In this document: positions 11,380 to 24,100 of the stretch, piece after piece | How the letters are laid out: each line of letters opens with the position of its first letter | Numbering within the stretch: the stretch's first letter is position 1 | Origin: Zingiber officinale | Lineage: Eukaryota > Streptophyta > Magnoliopsida > Zingiberales > Zingiberaceae | DNA length: 64,000 bases | Direction of reading: 5' to 3' | Assembly: GCF_018446385.1 (NCBI RefSeq) | Contig: NC_055996.1 | Location: 126,652,532 to 126,716,531, forward strand | Translations under genes and position numbers: made by a program | The notes under the pieces: generated by a model | Databases searched by the model: none | What the model was told of the DNA's origin: nothing | What the model saw: the letters and a program-made list of their open reading frames with translations, nothing else

Positions 11380-12640
11380 AATTTAAATATAATCCAAAAA
11401 TTTCAGAACAATTGTGCAATATGCATCAGTAAACTATAAAGAAAAGGGGAGACTGACTTTTGTTTAGATTTTGAATTATTAGCAGTAATTTACTATTTAG
11501 AAACTTTCCTGTTGTTTATTTGTAATAAGCCTGAAATTACTATAAGAACTGATTATAAGACTATAGTAAAATATAGTCAACAGACAAAAGAAGTGAGAAA
11601 AGGAGTAGACTCTAAACGTTGGATAAAATTTACAGATGCTATTCTTAATAAAGGACTTAGAATTCAGTAGGAACATATTAAAGGAAGTGCTAATTCGCTC
11701 GCTAATACTTTATCTCGATTACTAACTTAGTATTATTTGTAACTATGGATATACAAAAGAGAGTTCACACTTATGGCTACCAAAAGATAATGAAATTTGA
11801 CAATCAAGAACTTCCTCAATTCTCCCGCAAGGGAGATACTTTTGACTTTCCTCTACAAGTTCAACTTGATAGCATACAACAGTGCTTAATTGACAATATT
11901 TGAAATATTCCTACTTCGCTTGGTATAGTCAGCCAAAAGATAACTATTATCAATGCTATTTATAATTACTTCCTTACAACTATTCAAAAACTACTTGGGA
12001 ATAAATTCTCATGCTATGCTATTCTCTCTGGGGCTTATGCCGACCTCTATGCTACTTGGGATGAAGTAAAAGTCTTACTTCTAGAAGAAGATAACCCTTC
12101 TAATAAGGGGGTTTATTCACTCAATAAAGCTTATGACTTACTACGAGAAAAATTAGGTCCCAACTTTATAATAAGCTCATTACTTCACTTGGATAACAAA
12201 ATACAAGAAAACAAAATTTATTTAATGACTGCTTCTTCTAATACTAGCCCAATAAGATGAGATACATATCTCCTTGCTGTACCACTTAGACTTTTACATT
12301 ATCAGTCATCAGAAGTATTGCAAGGCTAGAAGAAGAGAGATAATCTCTTCTCACTTAAAGACCTGCCAGAAGATATCACTTTGTATCTACGTACATTGGG
12401 AGACATCTCCTCTTATAAAACTTTCTTAGAACTTGCAGATATTTTAAACTTGTTTCATCAAAACTCTACCCCAAGGATGATGATTACTTACACTGAAGAA
12501 TACTCTGACAAAATCTCATATACAAAACAGTTTCCGCAATGCTCTCAACTTACAGACTTAGGCTATCGATGCCAACTTTTATATTCTATGATAAGCCAAT
12601 ATGCATTTGGAAAAGTTTTAGAGAAAAAATTATAAAGGAA
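11380..12640 (+). mobile_element. Endogenous pararetrovirus fossil (Caulimoviridae), fragment
   Basis: The left part matches the end of a caulimovirid RNase H domain (a GSANSLA..LSRL-type ending). It is followed by a second ORF starting near 11744 whose product is unlike LTR-retrotransposon proteins and is rich in helical, charged segments. No LTR, integrase or other retrotransposon part is seen. The piece is a fragment, broken in at least five places, and therefore an old fossil. The genus is not resolved. Confidence 0.65.
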
Positions 12641-13339
12641 GGCTTATTACTATATATATAAAGTGAGAGAGAGAGAGGTCGTGGACTTCATCTGCGATAG
12701 AGAGGTGTTTTTTTTTTTAACTTGTTTTTTAGTTTGCGGTTATGCCATTTAGGAATTTACCTTTAGAGTTTGTGGGTTGAGTTATAGTATTATGTATAAA
12801 AAAAGTTTCAAAATGATTTTTTTTTAAGTGTGCACAATGTGCCATGTAAGGTATATAGGGCATCATCCCTATAAATATCAAACTTTTTAAAATTATAAAA
12901 CATTTTTAATATTTTACCTCCCTTAAAAAATAATTTAATATAATTTGCCTCTAAGCCGATAATCGCTTCCCCTACTTATATCACCTATAGTGAGATTGAC
13001 ACGGATTATATATAATGTCTGTAAAGTCGGAGGAAAAAAATCTATTCCATACAGATGAACTACAGTTTACAATTTATTTCTTTATAGATGATCGCTGGAC
13101 CGACCATATAGAATTGACAGGATTCCATCTTTTACTATCACAGAGTGAGATCGACAACAGTAGATTTTATAAGAAATCACCACACCATTAGATATTGTTC
13201 ATAATCCAGAAATACAGAAGGAATCGAGAAAAAAATTTATAACAATTCAATCGCGTACATAGACACAGAATCGCGATGGCTTGCTTGCTAGCTGTGTTTT
13301 CGATCCGTGAAATTAATTAAGCAGAGTGTACGTATCACC
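12641..13339. other. Intergenic AT-rich sequence, 3' flank of PCaP1
   Basis: No gene recognised. A short GA tract lies at 12664-12678. The right end, next to the PCaP1 stop, should contain its 3' untranslated region and polyadenylation site, which are not resolved. Confidence 0.45.
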
Positions 13340-14204
13340 TCATGCTTTGGCGGGCTCCGTCGCCGGCGCGTCCTCCGCCCGAGGCGGTGGAGGTTCGGTG
13401 GTCGTCGACTCGGCCAGGGCAGGAGTTTCTGTAGCGGATGCAGGCGGCGTGGTTTCCTCCTCCTCCTTCTTGGTCTCCTCGATGACCTCGGCGGTTACCT
13501 CTTTGCTGGTGCGCTCTCCGGGGGCCGGGGCGGCAGGTGGCTCTTCTTCCGCCGGGAGAAGGCTGGAGACCTCCTCGAAGATGAAGGTGATCGGTCCGGC
13601 GACGTACGCTGAACCGAACGTGACGGCGGCCTCGCTCACCGGCTTGGAGCCCGGAAACTCTGCGCAGCACGTAATTGATTAATTAATTAATTAATTAATA
13701 TGCTGCGAGCTTTTATTGTATGCATAAATGATACAAATAGGTAATTAAGCAATAAATCACCAATCTTCACTAATTCTTCAAGGAATTTCTTGACTCCTGA
13801 TGAGTTCTTCTTCAGACCAGACTCTGTGGGTTTCTTCACCAAAGCCTGTGAGTAATACATATATCGACAATCAAATATTATTACTCTTCTTTTTGGGATT
13901 AGAAAAACTACTATATGGACCTTAATTGGCGCTGGAGAAGCTTCATAAATCTCTACAACTTTAGCTTGCAGTTCAGTCTTCTTCTCTTCAAACCCTCTGC
14001 CATACTCTTCCTGGATATATACATGCGGAGACATCAATCAAGAAGAAGAAAAAGAAGAAGAGGAAGAGGAGGAGGAGGAAACTGAGAAGAAACCTTGGAT
14101 TCATCAAAGGACTTGACAGCCTCAGCTGCAGCAGCTTTCTTCTTGCTATTACCAAAAACATTTGCAAAACTTGGAAGGACTTTAGATTTCCATATGCTGC
14201 CCAT
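13340..14204 (-). CDS. PCAP1: Plasma-membrane associated cation-binding protein (PCaP1/DREPP family)
   Basis: Four exons on the minus strand, 14204-14094, 14010-13921, 13845-13761 and 13659-13340, splice in phase into 201 residues. Exon 1 gives MGSIWKSKVLPSF and then the lysine-rich KKKAAAAEAVKSFDESK, matching the DREPP N-terminus, where Gly2 is normally N-myristoylated and the basic segment binds phosphoinositides and Ca2+/calmodulin. Exons 2-3 give the EEKKTELQAKVVEIYE and LKKNSSGVKKFLEELVK helices. Exon 4 gives EFPGSKPVSEAA and YVAGPITFIFEEVS, then a Pro/Glu/Thr-rich tail typical of the family. Family members bind Ca2+, Cu2+ and PtdInsPs at the plasma membrane and influence microtubules or actin. 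Length matches the family (about 190-225). No defect seen. The start is set by the conserved MG N-terminus. Confidence 0.93.
13678..13700. repeat. (TTAA)n microsatellite in PCaP1 intron 3
   Basis: Repeated attaattaatt units just upstream (on the minus strand) of the exon 4 acceptor. A length polymorphism here would be intronic. Confidence 0.9.
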
Positions 14205-14347
14205 CTCAGTATCTGTATATAATTCTTTCTGAGTTCATACAAGATACAAATCAATTAACACAGAACAACAAGACTTACTCTTAATTGATCTCCCTCTCTT
14301 TCTCTGTTCTTGTTCTTTCGTCTCCCTCCTCTCTTTGATCTGCAGCA

Positions 14348-14357
14348 CTATATATAT
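14348..14357 (-). promoter_or_regulatory. Probable TATA box of PCaP1
   Basis: ATATATATAG on the minus strand lies about 145 bp upstream of the PCaP1 ATG. It is followed by a pyrimidine/purine-biased leader (GA-rich on the minus strand) typical of plant 5' untranslated regions. Position inferred only. Confidence 0.5.
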
Positions 14358-14629
14358 TCTGAACAAATAAGAGGCAACATATCGTACAACCCTTTACTCT
14401 AATACCCCTATACTTCTTCAAAACCACGCAAGAACCCTGTCCTAGGCCCGCGGCGGGGAAAGCTGTCGGTGCCCGAGGATGGCACGCTTGTAGATATTGC
14501 AACGAAAAAAGGGTAGATGTGGAACAATGAATAAGTTGGCAGCTGTCGATGGGCCCCTGCGCCGGGAAAGCGGCTTCGGTGGCGCTGGGCTGTTACTGGC
14601 ATGGCAGCTTATTGGACTCGACCCGTCAC

Positions 14630-14677
14630 CACGTGGCTTCGCTGATCAGGAAACGAAGGTCATGTGACATCCACGTG
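14630..14677. promoter_or_regulatory. Pair of CACGTG G-boxes upstream of PCaP1
   Basis: CACGTG occurs at 14630-14635 and 14672-14677, about 280-330 bp upstream of the inferred TATA box. G-boxes are bound by bZIP and bHLH factors, including ABA-response bZIPs. Activity is inference. Confidence 0.4.
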
Positions 14678-14699
14678 ACACCTAAGCACTTGATGAATT

Positions 14700-15145
14700 T
14701 AATTATGTCGAAATTAAGGTAATTTTAAAAATTATTCCTTAAGTACAGACTTCTTAACTTCTACATGCGTTCCATGTCAATTAATAAGGGTATAATACTC
14801 ATGATTACTCGGCATTAATGATGTATGTTAATTCAGATTGGATGTTATCTGATTCATTATTTTTTTTAATTAACGATGTATGATAATTAGTTCTGGACAA
14901 ATCAATCCCAATCATAATACTTAATCATTTGGATTAATAGAGGGAATCCAGATCGGCACGGTGGGGGCAATAGCACGGAGAGGATAGGAAGACGATTACG
15001 CAGCTGCGTCCCTAAAGTTATAAAAATTAATCTACCAGAAAAAAAACAATATAAAAATTTCCTCATAGATCTTAACGTATGCAGGTTTTTTTTTTAAAAA
15101 ATAAATAATGCAGGTATCCGGTTTCTTACCCACCCCATTAAAGAG
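14700..15145. other. Intergenic sequence
   Basis: AT-rich, no gene or clear repeat recognised before the tandem repeat at 15150. Confidence 0.4.
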
Positions 15146-15149
15146 TTCT

Positions 15150-16145
15150 TTGGTTGTCAATGTTGTATTGACTGGGTATTTAGATTGTCATTAAAATATT
15201 CGTAGTTCTAGTTTTAATTATGATGAATTTATAAAAAAAATTCTTCAAATAGGGCACGTAATTAAAGGATGTTGAATTTTTAGATTACCTATTGTGAGCG
15301 CTTCTCGATTTACCTTAGTGGTCGGTGGAAAACTTTTGTGGGGTCAGATCGATCACCCAAGGCTCAACGTTACCCAGTCTAGTTAATCATTTTTTTTCTT
15401 TTGTTGTCAATGAGGTACCGGGGATATGGTATCACGATAAAATATTTAAATTGTTATTCAAATATTCATGGTTCTATCCTTAGCTATAGTATATTTGTAG
15501 AAATTTTTCTTCCAAATGGAGGGCTTCTGGACTGGCCGCTGCGTGCGCTTCTTGATTTACCCTAGTGCCCGGTGGGAATCTTCCGTGAGGCCGAGTTGAT
15601 CACCCCAGGGATAGTCAATGAGGTTAACTGAGATTATCATTTTTTTTTCTTTTGTTGTCAATGAGGTCCCGAGGCTATGGTGTCGCGATAGGATATTTAG
15701 GTTGTCACCTAAGCATCCGTAGTTTGATCCCAAACTATGACATATTTGTAGAAATATTTTCTCCAAATGGAGGGCGCAACCAAAAGATGCAATGTTTCTG
15801 GCTGGCCGCCATATGTGCTTTCAGATTTACCCTGGTGGCCGGTGGAAAACTTCTGTGGGGCCGAGCCGGTCACCCCAGGGATAGTCAATGACTTTTTTTT
15901 TTTCTTTTGTTGTCAAGGAGGTTAACTAAGTATTCAATTTTTTTTGTCCCTAGGGCTATAGTGTACGATGGGACATTTAGGTTATCACCTAGGCACCTGC
16001 GGTTTGATCCCCAATTATGATGCATTTATAAGAATTTTTTTCTCCAAATGGGGCGTATAATAGGAAAATTCCCTGGGGTCGGTCACCCCTAGGGGCTAGT
16101 CATCGAGGCTAACTAGGTTTATTATTTGTTTTTATTTTGTTGTCA
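15150..16145. repeat. Tandem array of about four 230-255 bp units
   Basis: Each unit contains ttttgttgtcaa(t/g)gagg, a stretch ending aaatggaggg, then tgatttaccctagtg..cggtgg and a gatcacccc-like string with gtcaatgagg. Unit starts are near 15155, 15400, 15645, 15900 and 16130. Short frames such as 15557-15766 are repeat artefacts. Neighbouring units differ by about 15%. No terminal repeats or coding capacity seen. Confidence 0.8.
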
Positions 16146-16555
16146 CATCTATACTACATCAAAAGTAAAGAGTCCTATATATCTCTCAATTATAAAAAAA
16201 ATCTCTCAACAATTTTTTCATAGATCCTACCCTTATTCATTATATATATTTCTTATCTCTCATTCATATGAATAACATTAATAATTAAAAAAATACATAA
16301 ATATTTCGATACATAAAAATTATTATAAAAAGACATAAATTATAATAATATATAAAAATAAATTTAAACACATCTATACTAGACCATATATATGAAGTTA
16401 TTTTGATGTCATCTCAATAGTATTCTTCATAAGAATTTTACAATTCTTATAAAAGATCTCACCTTCCTGCAAAGTCATTTTTTACATTTTATATTCTTTA
16501 ATATCTTGACATTATTTATTGATGCTTTGTTCCATTGTGTCGTCCTCTCTAACTT
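16146..16555. other. AT-rich sequence, no gene
   Basis: Low-complexity A/T sequence between the tandem array and the Harbinger ORF1 remnant. It may be the terminal part of that transposon, but no clear terminal inverted repeat was identified. Confidence 0.4.
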
Positions 16556-16559
16556 TAGA

Positions 16560-17510
16560 TTTGTCTTTCCTCTTCGTTGTCTTTTGTCTTATTGAACGAA
16601 TGCAGACTTCAGAGTCATCCACATCAATACTCGTATCTGAATTTGATGTTGAAGTGCTCTTCTCTGATTCGGATCTTACCTTCTTGCTAAAGTAATGAGA
16701 AATTGAATGTGGAGCGTATTTCTCACTCTTTGAGAACTATCCACACATGCATATACTTAAAGTTCTTGTTATTGTTGTTGGTTTTTCACGTGTTTAGTGT
16801 GTTCTCCAACACATTCTCGTCACTTCATCTACTTTAACGATGAGTATAAAAATTATTATAAGTTGTAGAAAGTTTATTTACCATCGGCGTAAACTTATAG
16901 TAATGTGATTTTAGCCACTGATAGCTTCTCGTCAAAGTTCCAGGAGACCAATGCTTATTGTAGTAATCAGTTATATGTTTTTAAAAAAGATTGATCCTTC
17001 TGGTCATTACCAACGACTGTGTCGGTGTTGATAGTTGTCCATGACTTTGCAAGAACCACATCTTTATCAAAAGACCAAAATCTTCATTTTAAATAATCTT
17101 TCTCCGATTCAACTACACGCTCTTCTTGTGATGAGTGTGGTGGCCACTGTGTTGTTGGAACAGATGATGAAGTTGGAGATTCTTTATCGCTGATAGATGG
17201 GTTGGTAGTAGCCCTTTTTGATTCATTTGAAAGCATGATTGATTGTTGAGGAGAAGAAAATACATAAGGCAGAGAAAGTATCCGAAATTGACTGCCCATG
17301 GCTGACCAATTTTGGGGTACATACATACCAAATGGAGTTGGACGGTGTCACTTAGATTCATCGCAAATTTTTGAGAACTTTTGGAATTTAGGAAATTTGG
17401 AGGATATTGTGGAGCATATAAAATATTTTAAAAATTTGGAGGGTATTGTGTATGAGAGAACAAATGAGGATATTGGACATTTGGAGGAATGCAAGTATTT
17501 TGAAAAGATC
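16560..17510 (-). pseudogene. PIF/Harbinger transposon ORF1 (Myb/SANT-like, 'GST T3-like') remnant
   Basis: Read on the minus strand it gives MYVPQNWSAMGSQF, ISDKESPTSSSVPTTQWPPH, SQEERVVESEKDYL, then a Myb-like segment (SWTTINTDTVVGNDQKDQSF, YYNKHWSPGTL, LKSHYYKFTPMVNK) and a Ser/Asp-rich tail. This order matches plant proteins often mislabelled glutathione S-transferase T3-like, which are the DNA-binding ORF1 of PIF/Harbinger transposons. The frame is interrupted by several stops and shifts (after EKDYLK, and at the tryptophan codons of the Myb segment), so it is dead. No partner transposase is seen within 3 kb. Confidence 0.72.
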
Positions 17511-17635
17511 TATTTATTGGTGTAACTTACACTAACGATCTAACTCAAGATTTTGATAAATGACAAGTGAGTTAAGTTAGGTATTGTCGTGGTCTAACCT
17601 TGTTATCGAGTGTGCAGGGTTGACTAACCCCAGTC

Positions 17636-17884
17636 AGGATGTTCAATTCCCGATTGGTTGAAGACCGAATATGTGATTTTAGCAAGTCGGGATGTTCGAT
17701 TCTCGACAGGTTGAAGTCCAGATGTGGGATTCTGGAAAGGGTCGGGATATGCAATTCCCGATTGGAGAAAATCAGATGTGCAATTCCGATAGGTCGGGAT
17801 GTGCGATTCCCGATTGAAGAAGACTGGATGTGTGATTCCAGTAGGTCGGAATGTGTAATTCCTGAAGTCCGAATGTGTGATTCC
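17636..17884. repeat. Minisatellite of about 30 bp units inside the old LTR
   Basis: About eight degenerate copies of (t)cgggatgtgcgattcccga-like units with gaagaccgaatgtgtgattcc variants. A frame of 88 residues across it is repeat-encoded and unlikely to be a gene. Confidence 0.75.
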
Positions 17885-19294
17885 TGTTGGATCGAGACAC
17901 GCTAGAGGGGGGGGGGGGGTGAATAGCGCTCGTGACTTTCACTTATCATTTTCGAAAACGTTCGAGTAAAGCAGCGGAAAATAAAACACACACAAGAAGA
18001 CCCAAGTATTTTTACTTGGTTCGAAACCTTGAGCGACTCCTACTCCAAGGCCCGCGATTGTTGATCACTTTCGGTGGGCAATCACTATCAATCCATAAAT
18101 CTTTTACAATTTTAAAGTACAAGTACTGAATAAAAAATTATACTGACAGTACAAACAGATGAAGAAAGTCATCGTCAGTTGTCGGAGTGTCGGAGTAGTA
18201 GAGCGTAGTTGGAGCGTTTAGAGCAGCGTATAAGAGCGCAGGTTGTTCAATTTTCATTTTTCTCGAAGCTGCTCCTCGAGGCTCCTTTTATAGCCTTTGC
18301 AGGACTAATCCAGATCCTCAAAGTTCAGGATTAGGTTTGACCCGAAGTGGATCGGTCGACCGATCTCCACGTTTGGTCGACCAATTAGATGATCTCCTCC
18401 TCATCTGATCCGCTCGCTCCACTTCGATCTGGTCAAGTCCTATCCTTGGTTCGGTCGACCGATCCCAAGGTTCAGTCGACCGATCAGATGACCTCCTCAT
18501 CCGATCCGATCCCCTCGGCTTCGATCTGGTCAACTCCCATCCTTGGTTCGGTCGATCAATCCCTCGACTGAACCCGGTCTGCAATATGGAAATCTGGTCC
18601 TTTTATGCTGCGGTTCGGTCGACCAATCAGGTCGTTCGGTTGACCGATCATGGCTAAGTCTGACCCTGCAGAAATGTTAGTTTCCTGCAAAACAAAGTGT
18701 GATAAATAGCAAATAAAACAAATAAGTTGACCGCTTTTGGGCTGTCCGGTTCTGACTTCGAATTTCTGACCGAAAATCCTAAGTCGAACCGACGCCTACT
18801 ATTCCCTCCGCGGGGAACGCGTCCTCACCTACTCCACTCAGGAGAGCATACCTGTTGTCAGTCCGGTCCTCCAGACCAACTGGACTTTCTGCCTAAGGTT
18901 ACCACCCCCTAGGACCTAGGATTACCACCCCTAGGATTTTCCGCCACCTAGGGTTACCTCCCCCTAAGACCTAAGGTTACCCCTCTTAGGATTTCCACCA
19001 CCTAGGGTTACCACCCCCTAGGACCTAAGGTTATTGCCCCTTAGGGTTTTCCTCCACCTAGGGTTACCACCCCCTAGGACCTAAGGTTACCGCCCCTTAG
19101 GATTTTCCACCATGTAGGATTACCATCCGCTAAGACCTAGGGTTACCACCCCTTAGGGTTTTCCACCTGCCTAACCACAGTGAGGACTTTCCTGCAACCT
19201 CATTCACACACATTAGATAACGAACCAACTTAACTTGAACCTTTTGATATAATCAAAACACCGGTTCGATCGTCGGATGTTTCCCGCACCAATA
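17885..19294 (-). repeat. 3' LTR of the SIRE-type element
   Basis: 1410 bp copy matching 26081-27502. It contains a block rich in gtcgaccgatc motifs (18340-18650) and a minisatellite of ctaggacctaaggttacc units (18890-19165). The G run followed by tgaatagc near its left end is shared by related LTRs in this window. Confidence 0.9.
18890..19165. repeat. Minisatellite of about 60 bp units within the LTR
   Basis: Units alternate ccccctaggacctaaggtta and cccttagggttttcc(t)ccacc, repeated about five times. The same block occurs in the other LTR copy at about 27100-27370. Confidence 0.85.
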
Positions 19295-21184
19295 ATCTCC
19301 CCCTTTTTTTATCATGGCAATACGGTTCAAAGTTAAGCAAAAAAATTTGACAGTAAATACAGAAAGTTAAACATGAGCATAAATGAAATAATTTGAAATA
19401 AACACCTATGCTTCCTCTTTTCATGTTTAAATTCTTAATTTACTTAACTTTGACTTTTCTCTCCCCCTTTGATATAAATTTAAAAAAACAAGTAGAGAAA
19501 AATATTTTATGTATTCTTAAGCTCCCCTGAATAGTAGCACTTAAGTTTAGAAAATACTTTAATGAATTTAATGTTTAGTTTTGAGCAATAAAAAACTTAG
19601 CTGAATTTAATAAACACTTAGGTTTTAAAAAAAACTTAGTTAAATTTTTTCTTTATAAGCACTTTTATCAAAGACTTAGCAAAACTTTTGAAGATAATTG
19701 TTTTTTCAAGTATTTTGCCTAAAAAAACTTAGCATTAAAAATACTTGATTAAGTACTTAGCTTAAAGGAATTTTTTCATAAAAGCATAGTTAAGTACTTA
19801 GCTTAAAAAATACTTAGATTTTAACAAAGACTTAGCTAAGCTTTTGAAAATTATTTTCTAAAAAAAATTAGAGAAAAACTTAGCTAAGTACTTTGTCTTA
19901 AAAAATGATAAAAAGCTTAGATTTAAAAATAATTCTTTTTTTTAAAAAAAAACTTTCTTTTTTTGAATACCTTAGAAAAAACTTTAACATAAAGAAGAAT
20001 TTAACTTGACTCCCTTCACTTCCCCTTTATTAATGCCTCAATGAATTCTTAGAGTTCTAGAGTCCAAGTATGAAAGAGAAACTTAAAGATTACTATTTAT
20101 TTTCCTAATTTTTAATCTCACTCATTCTAGATTATCAAACATGTTCAACTTATAAGTGAGTGCGAGACGGAGTTGACTTTATTTAATTTTTATCAATATT
20201 TGAAATTGAGATACATTTGAAAATTTAGTGAGTTTGAATTTCAAATGAGTAAACATTTAAAATTTTTGAAGATTTTGAAAATATAATTAACTCAGTTTTA
20301 AATCATAATTTGAAAATATGATTTGAGAATTAATTAAGATTTTAAAAATTAATTATCATTAAGATTTTGACTTAACTATAATTTTGAAAATTAATTATTA
20401 TATGATTTGAAAATTAAATTAAGATATTGAAAATAAAAATTAAGTAAGATTTCAAAATTAATTATGATTTGAAAACTCAAGATTTTGACAATTATGATTC
20501 GTACCTTGATAATAATTAACTTTTTGAAAGTAATTTAAGAAGTAATTTAATTATGAAAATTTAATTACAACATTAAGTGAGATTTCAAAATTAATTATGA
20601 TTTTAAAGATTAAGTCTAATTTGAAATTAATAATGATTTTAAAATTTAATTAAAATTTGAAATTAATTATGATTTTAAAAATAATTATGAAATTAATTAT
20701 ATTTTTAAAAATAATTATGAAAATAATTATGATTTTAAAAATAATTATGAAATTAATTACGATTTTAAAAAAATTATGAAATTAATTATGATTATGATTT
20801 GAAAATAAAGATTAAGATTTTGAAAATGAAAATTTAATAATTAATAATTTGAAATTAAAGATTAAGATTTTGAAAATTAAATATGATTTAGATTAATTTG
20901 ATTAAGTTGAATTGATTTAGATTAATTAAGTTGTTAAATTAGTTTGTTTCATTAAGTTGTAATTGATTAAGTTTATTAAATTGATTATATGGAATTAAGA
21001 TTTAAATTGTATTGAATTAAATTGAATTGAATTAGTTTTAATTAAATTTGATTAAGTTCATCCTAGGTTCATCTCACCTGATTCTAAGTTATCAATCAGG
21101 AAACCTTATGTAGTTTTGTGAGATGACTAATTTTAATCTTCAATTTAAGTTTTATCTAAGGATTGATTTACATTTGAGTAAAAC
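19295..21184. other. AT-rich internal region of the SIRE-type element
   Basis: Extremely A/T-rich sequence in which motifs such as cttagctaagtactt and gattttgaaaattaatta recur. No ORF of interest. It lies between the polypurine tract and the nested solo LTR, where a complete SIRE element would carry pol. Confidence 0.6.
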
Positions 21185-24100
21185 TGTAAAATACCGAAAA
21201 AAAATGGCGAATATTAATAAGAGAATTTTTCGGAATTTTTGGAGATTTTTCGGGAATTTTTCGGAGACCGTATGGACGAGTTTACGGGGATAAAAATAGG
21301 GTCGGGAAGGCCTGTTTGGGCTACCCTATTTTAAAGAGGAAATGTTTATTTTCTTTAAACCATTTCCTTTTTCTTTTATATATCTTTTCTTTTTATTTTC
21401 TTCTCCTCTCCCACGCCGCTTCCCTCTCCCGATTTCCCCCGACCCCGTGCCCTAACCGGCGCTGTTCTTATCTCCTTCCTCTCGTTGCCGATCACTTCTT
21501 CGGCTACTCCACCCGACGGCGCCGCCCTCTTCGATTTTCACTGTGCTGCCACCAAGCTCCTCCTCAGCCCTAGCACCGGTTGCCAACACTGTGCCTTGCC
21601 GATGGCGTCGCCGTTCGCCGGGGAGATCCCAGCCGCCGATCCTCTTCTGTGCCAAATTCCTCTCGCGTCGCCACCGATCACCACAGTCGACGCCGGCCGC
21701 TCTGCCATCGTCCGATCGCTCGCTGCCGCACCTCTGCACAGGGCTTGCCTTGTTTGTGCCACCGCCGAGTCTGCTTCGCCGACTCTAGCCTCTGCCCCGA
21801 CTCCAACGACGCCGTCTTTGTGCCTTAGTTCATTACCGCCAGCCCTCTCCTAGCCTCCAGCCACTATGCTCTAGTTTTGCTCTTTACTGTGGTTCTGTTT
21901 TGTTGTTCCAGTAGCCACAGCAGTTGTGGATTGAGGTAAGGGAAGCTAGGTTGATGTTAAATTGTAGAGGTGTATTGATATTTTGGTTGAGCCTCAATTT
22001 TTCTTGTGATCTGGGCAGTGTGGAGGGTTTCCAGCAACAGTTACTTTGTCCAGCAATAACTTTCCTTGGCTGTGAATTTACAGGAGCGGCTAAGAAGTAA
22101 GGTAATGGTTTGGTGTATGGTTTGAGTTGGCACGCTCTTGATACATGTTGTTTTAGGTATGAATTGATACATATATGATTGGATTTGGATTTAGGTTAGT
22201 TTCTCGGGGATATGATTTAGCTAATTAATTTATATGTAATTAGCTAAATCGGTATACCATGTATTACAGGACTTTGACGGGAGACGAGCATCTTGACATC
22301 GGATTGGACCGGATACGATCCTCTTATTGGAGGCGGGTACCTCTTGACTTATCTTTTATGATATTATCTTTGGATATGCATAGTATTTTATAACTACAAG
22401 CAATGAACATGTTTGTCTTTGGTATGTCACTGTTTGATATCCATAGCATGTTAGGTTTATTGCCTGTGACGTATCCGTGCTTATATCATGTGATTTATTG
22501 CCATGAGTACTGTATTACCATGAGTATCTTAGTTTCTAGAATAAGTGACATACCATGTTTTACTGAGGTTAGGACTAGGTTCTGGACTTTTGGTTTTAGT
22601 CATGTGTATCGAGATTGTCTGATACTTAGGTTTTATGCCATGACTGGCTTGTGTACCTCTATTTGTATATCGTATATGATTCGTGTACCTAGACCTTGAT
22701 TCTTGATATGTGAATATTGTTGGTACATATGTTATGGAAGGAGATATGTTTAGGATCTAGGTTGTTATACCATAGAGGACCTGTATGTCCTAGATCCGTG
22801 GATTGACCTACTGATACTGTGGTACCCATATTATGTATATATGGATTTTTCTATGCTGATCAGGATATACCATACTTGTTATGTTCAGGACATATGTTTT
22901 GATATTCTATCTGACCTGTGTACTCTAGATTTTGGTATGTGACCATCATTTTTACAGTACCTATTTTGTATATATGGATATGATTATGTTGATCAGTTTT
23001 TGTTATGCATAGTGACATGCATCATGATTGCATGCTGTGCGATTGTCGGCTCCACTATGGTTGAGTCATCGCCAGTTACATGTACTGCACACACCCCCAC
23101 TCATGGTTTAGTGGTATATCAGGCGTGTGTGGACTCTGTTTAGCTCCGTTGGTCATATGACCCAGTGGTAGCCGTGATCGATTCCTCTGTTTGGCTCACG
23201 GCATTTAGTGTAGCAGTAGTGGCCGTGACGGTGGACTCTGGCTCCGTTGGTCGGTGACTCAGCGTGGTAGCTGGCAGAGATACCTCTCCGTCATCGTGTA
23301 GGAGTTGAGAGCATTGAGCTCCCCATTTATGATTTGGGGTCATAGGACAGGAGTACTCGACAACATCCGTCCACTCGGTCACTCATCGGGAGCGATGACG
23401 ACAGAGTGCACAGCCCTACCCACTCGATCTCGCCTTTTGTGTGTGAGAGGACTGACTGGCGTCAGGGGTGACCAGGACGCATCATTAGCATCATATGCAT
23501 TGATGCATTTATATTCTTATGATTGTGTTTGCTGCATTTGGTTTACTGCATTTTGGTTGGATGCATACTTTTGACCTGCATACAGGATTATTGACACTTT
23601 TGGTTTGACGACCCTTTTGTCTGGATAGGAGTTTCCTGGTGAGTACAGCTTCCTCAGTTACCTTTCAGTTTTACGTATTCCCTATATATGATTAGGAAGC
23701 TGTATTCCATGTTTGTTGCTGTTAGATATATCTTACTACTCATGTCCAGTGGTATTCGCTGAGTTGTTGAACTCACCCCCGTTGATACTATTTTTTTCAG
23801 GTACCAGGTTATTTATGGTGTCGCTTGGAGCATCCTGTCTGCTGGTCCCCACGTCACATCAGATGACTTATCGGTTTCACGTATGTTTTGTTTGTTTTAT
23901 ATATCAGTTTGTTTAGCTCTGTACTCTGGTTTTATTTTTGGAGTGTTGACGTTGTTGTGTGGTATTTTGTATTTGTTGTTGGTTGTGTAAGCCTAGCCGG
24001 CTAGCAGTTTTGTGTTTGGTTTTGGTACAGTCGAGTGAGCTGCTTTATTTTTAACTGCGTGGTTGTGTCAACCAGAGGCTGAATTTGATATTAACTGTGT

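Noticed and set aside
13307-13682. Plus-strand and alternative minus-strand frames over PCaP1 exon 4
   Set aside because: Shadows of the GC-rich PCaP1 exon. Only the frame ending at 13340 continues into the other exons in phase.
21316-21853. Several overlapping GC-rich frames of 74-122 codons
   Set aside because: They lie inside the 3 kb solo LTR leader region, occur on both strands and match no family.
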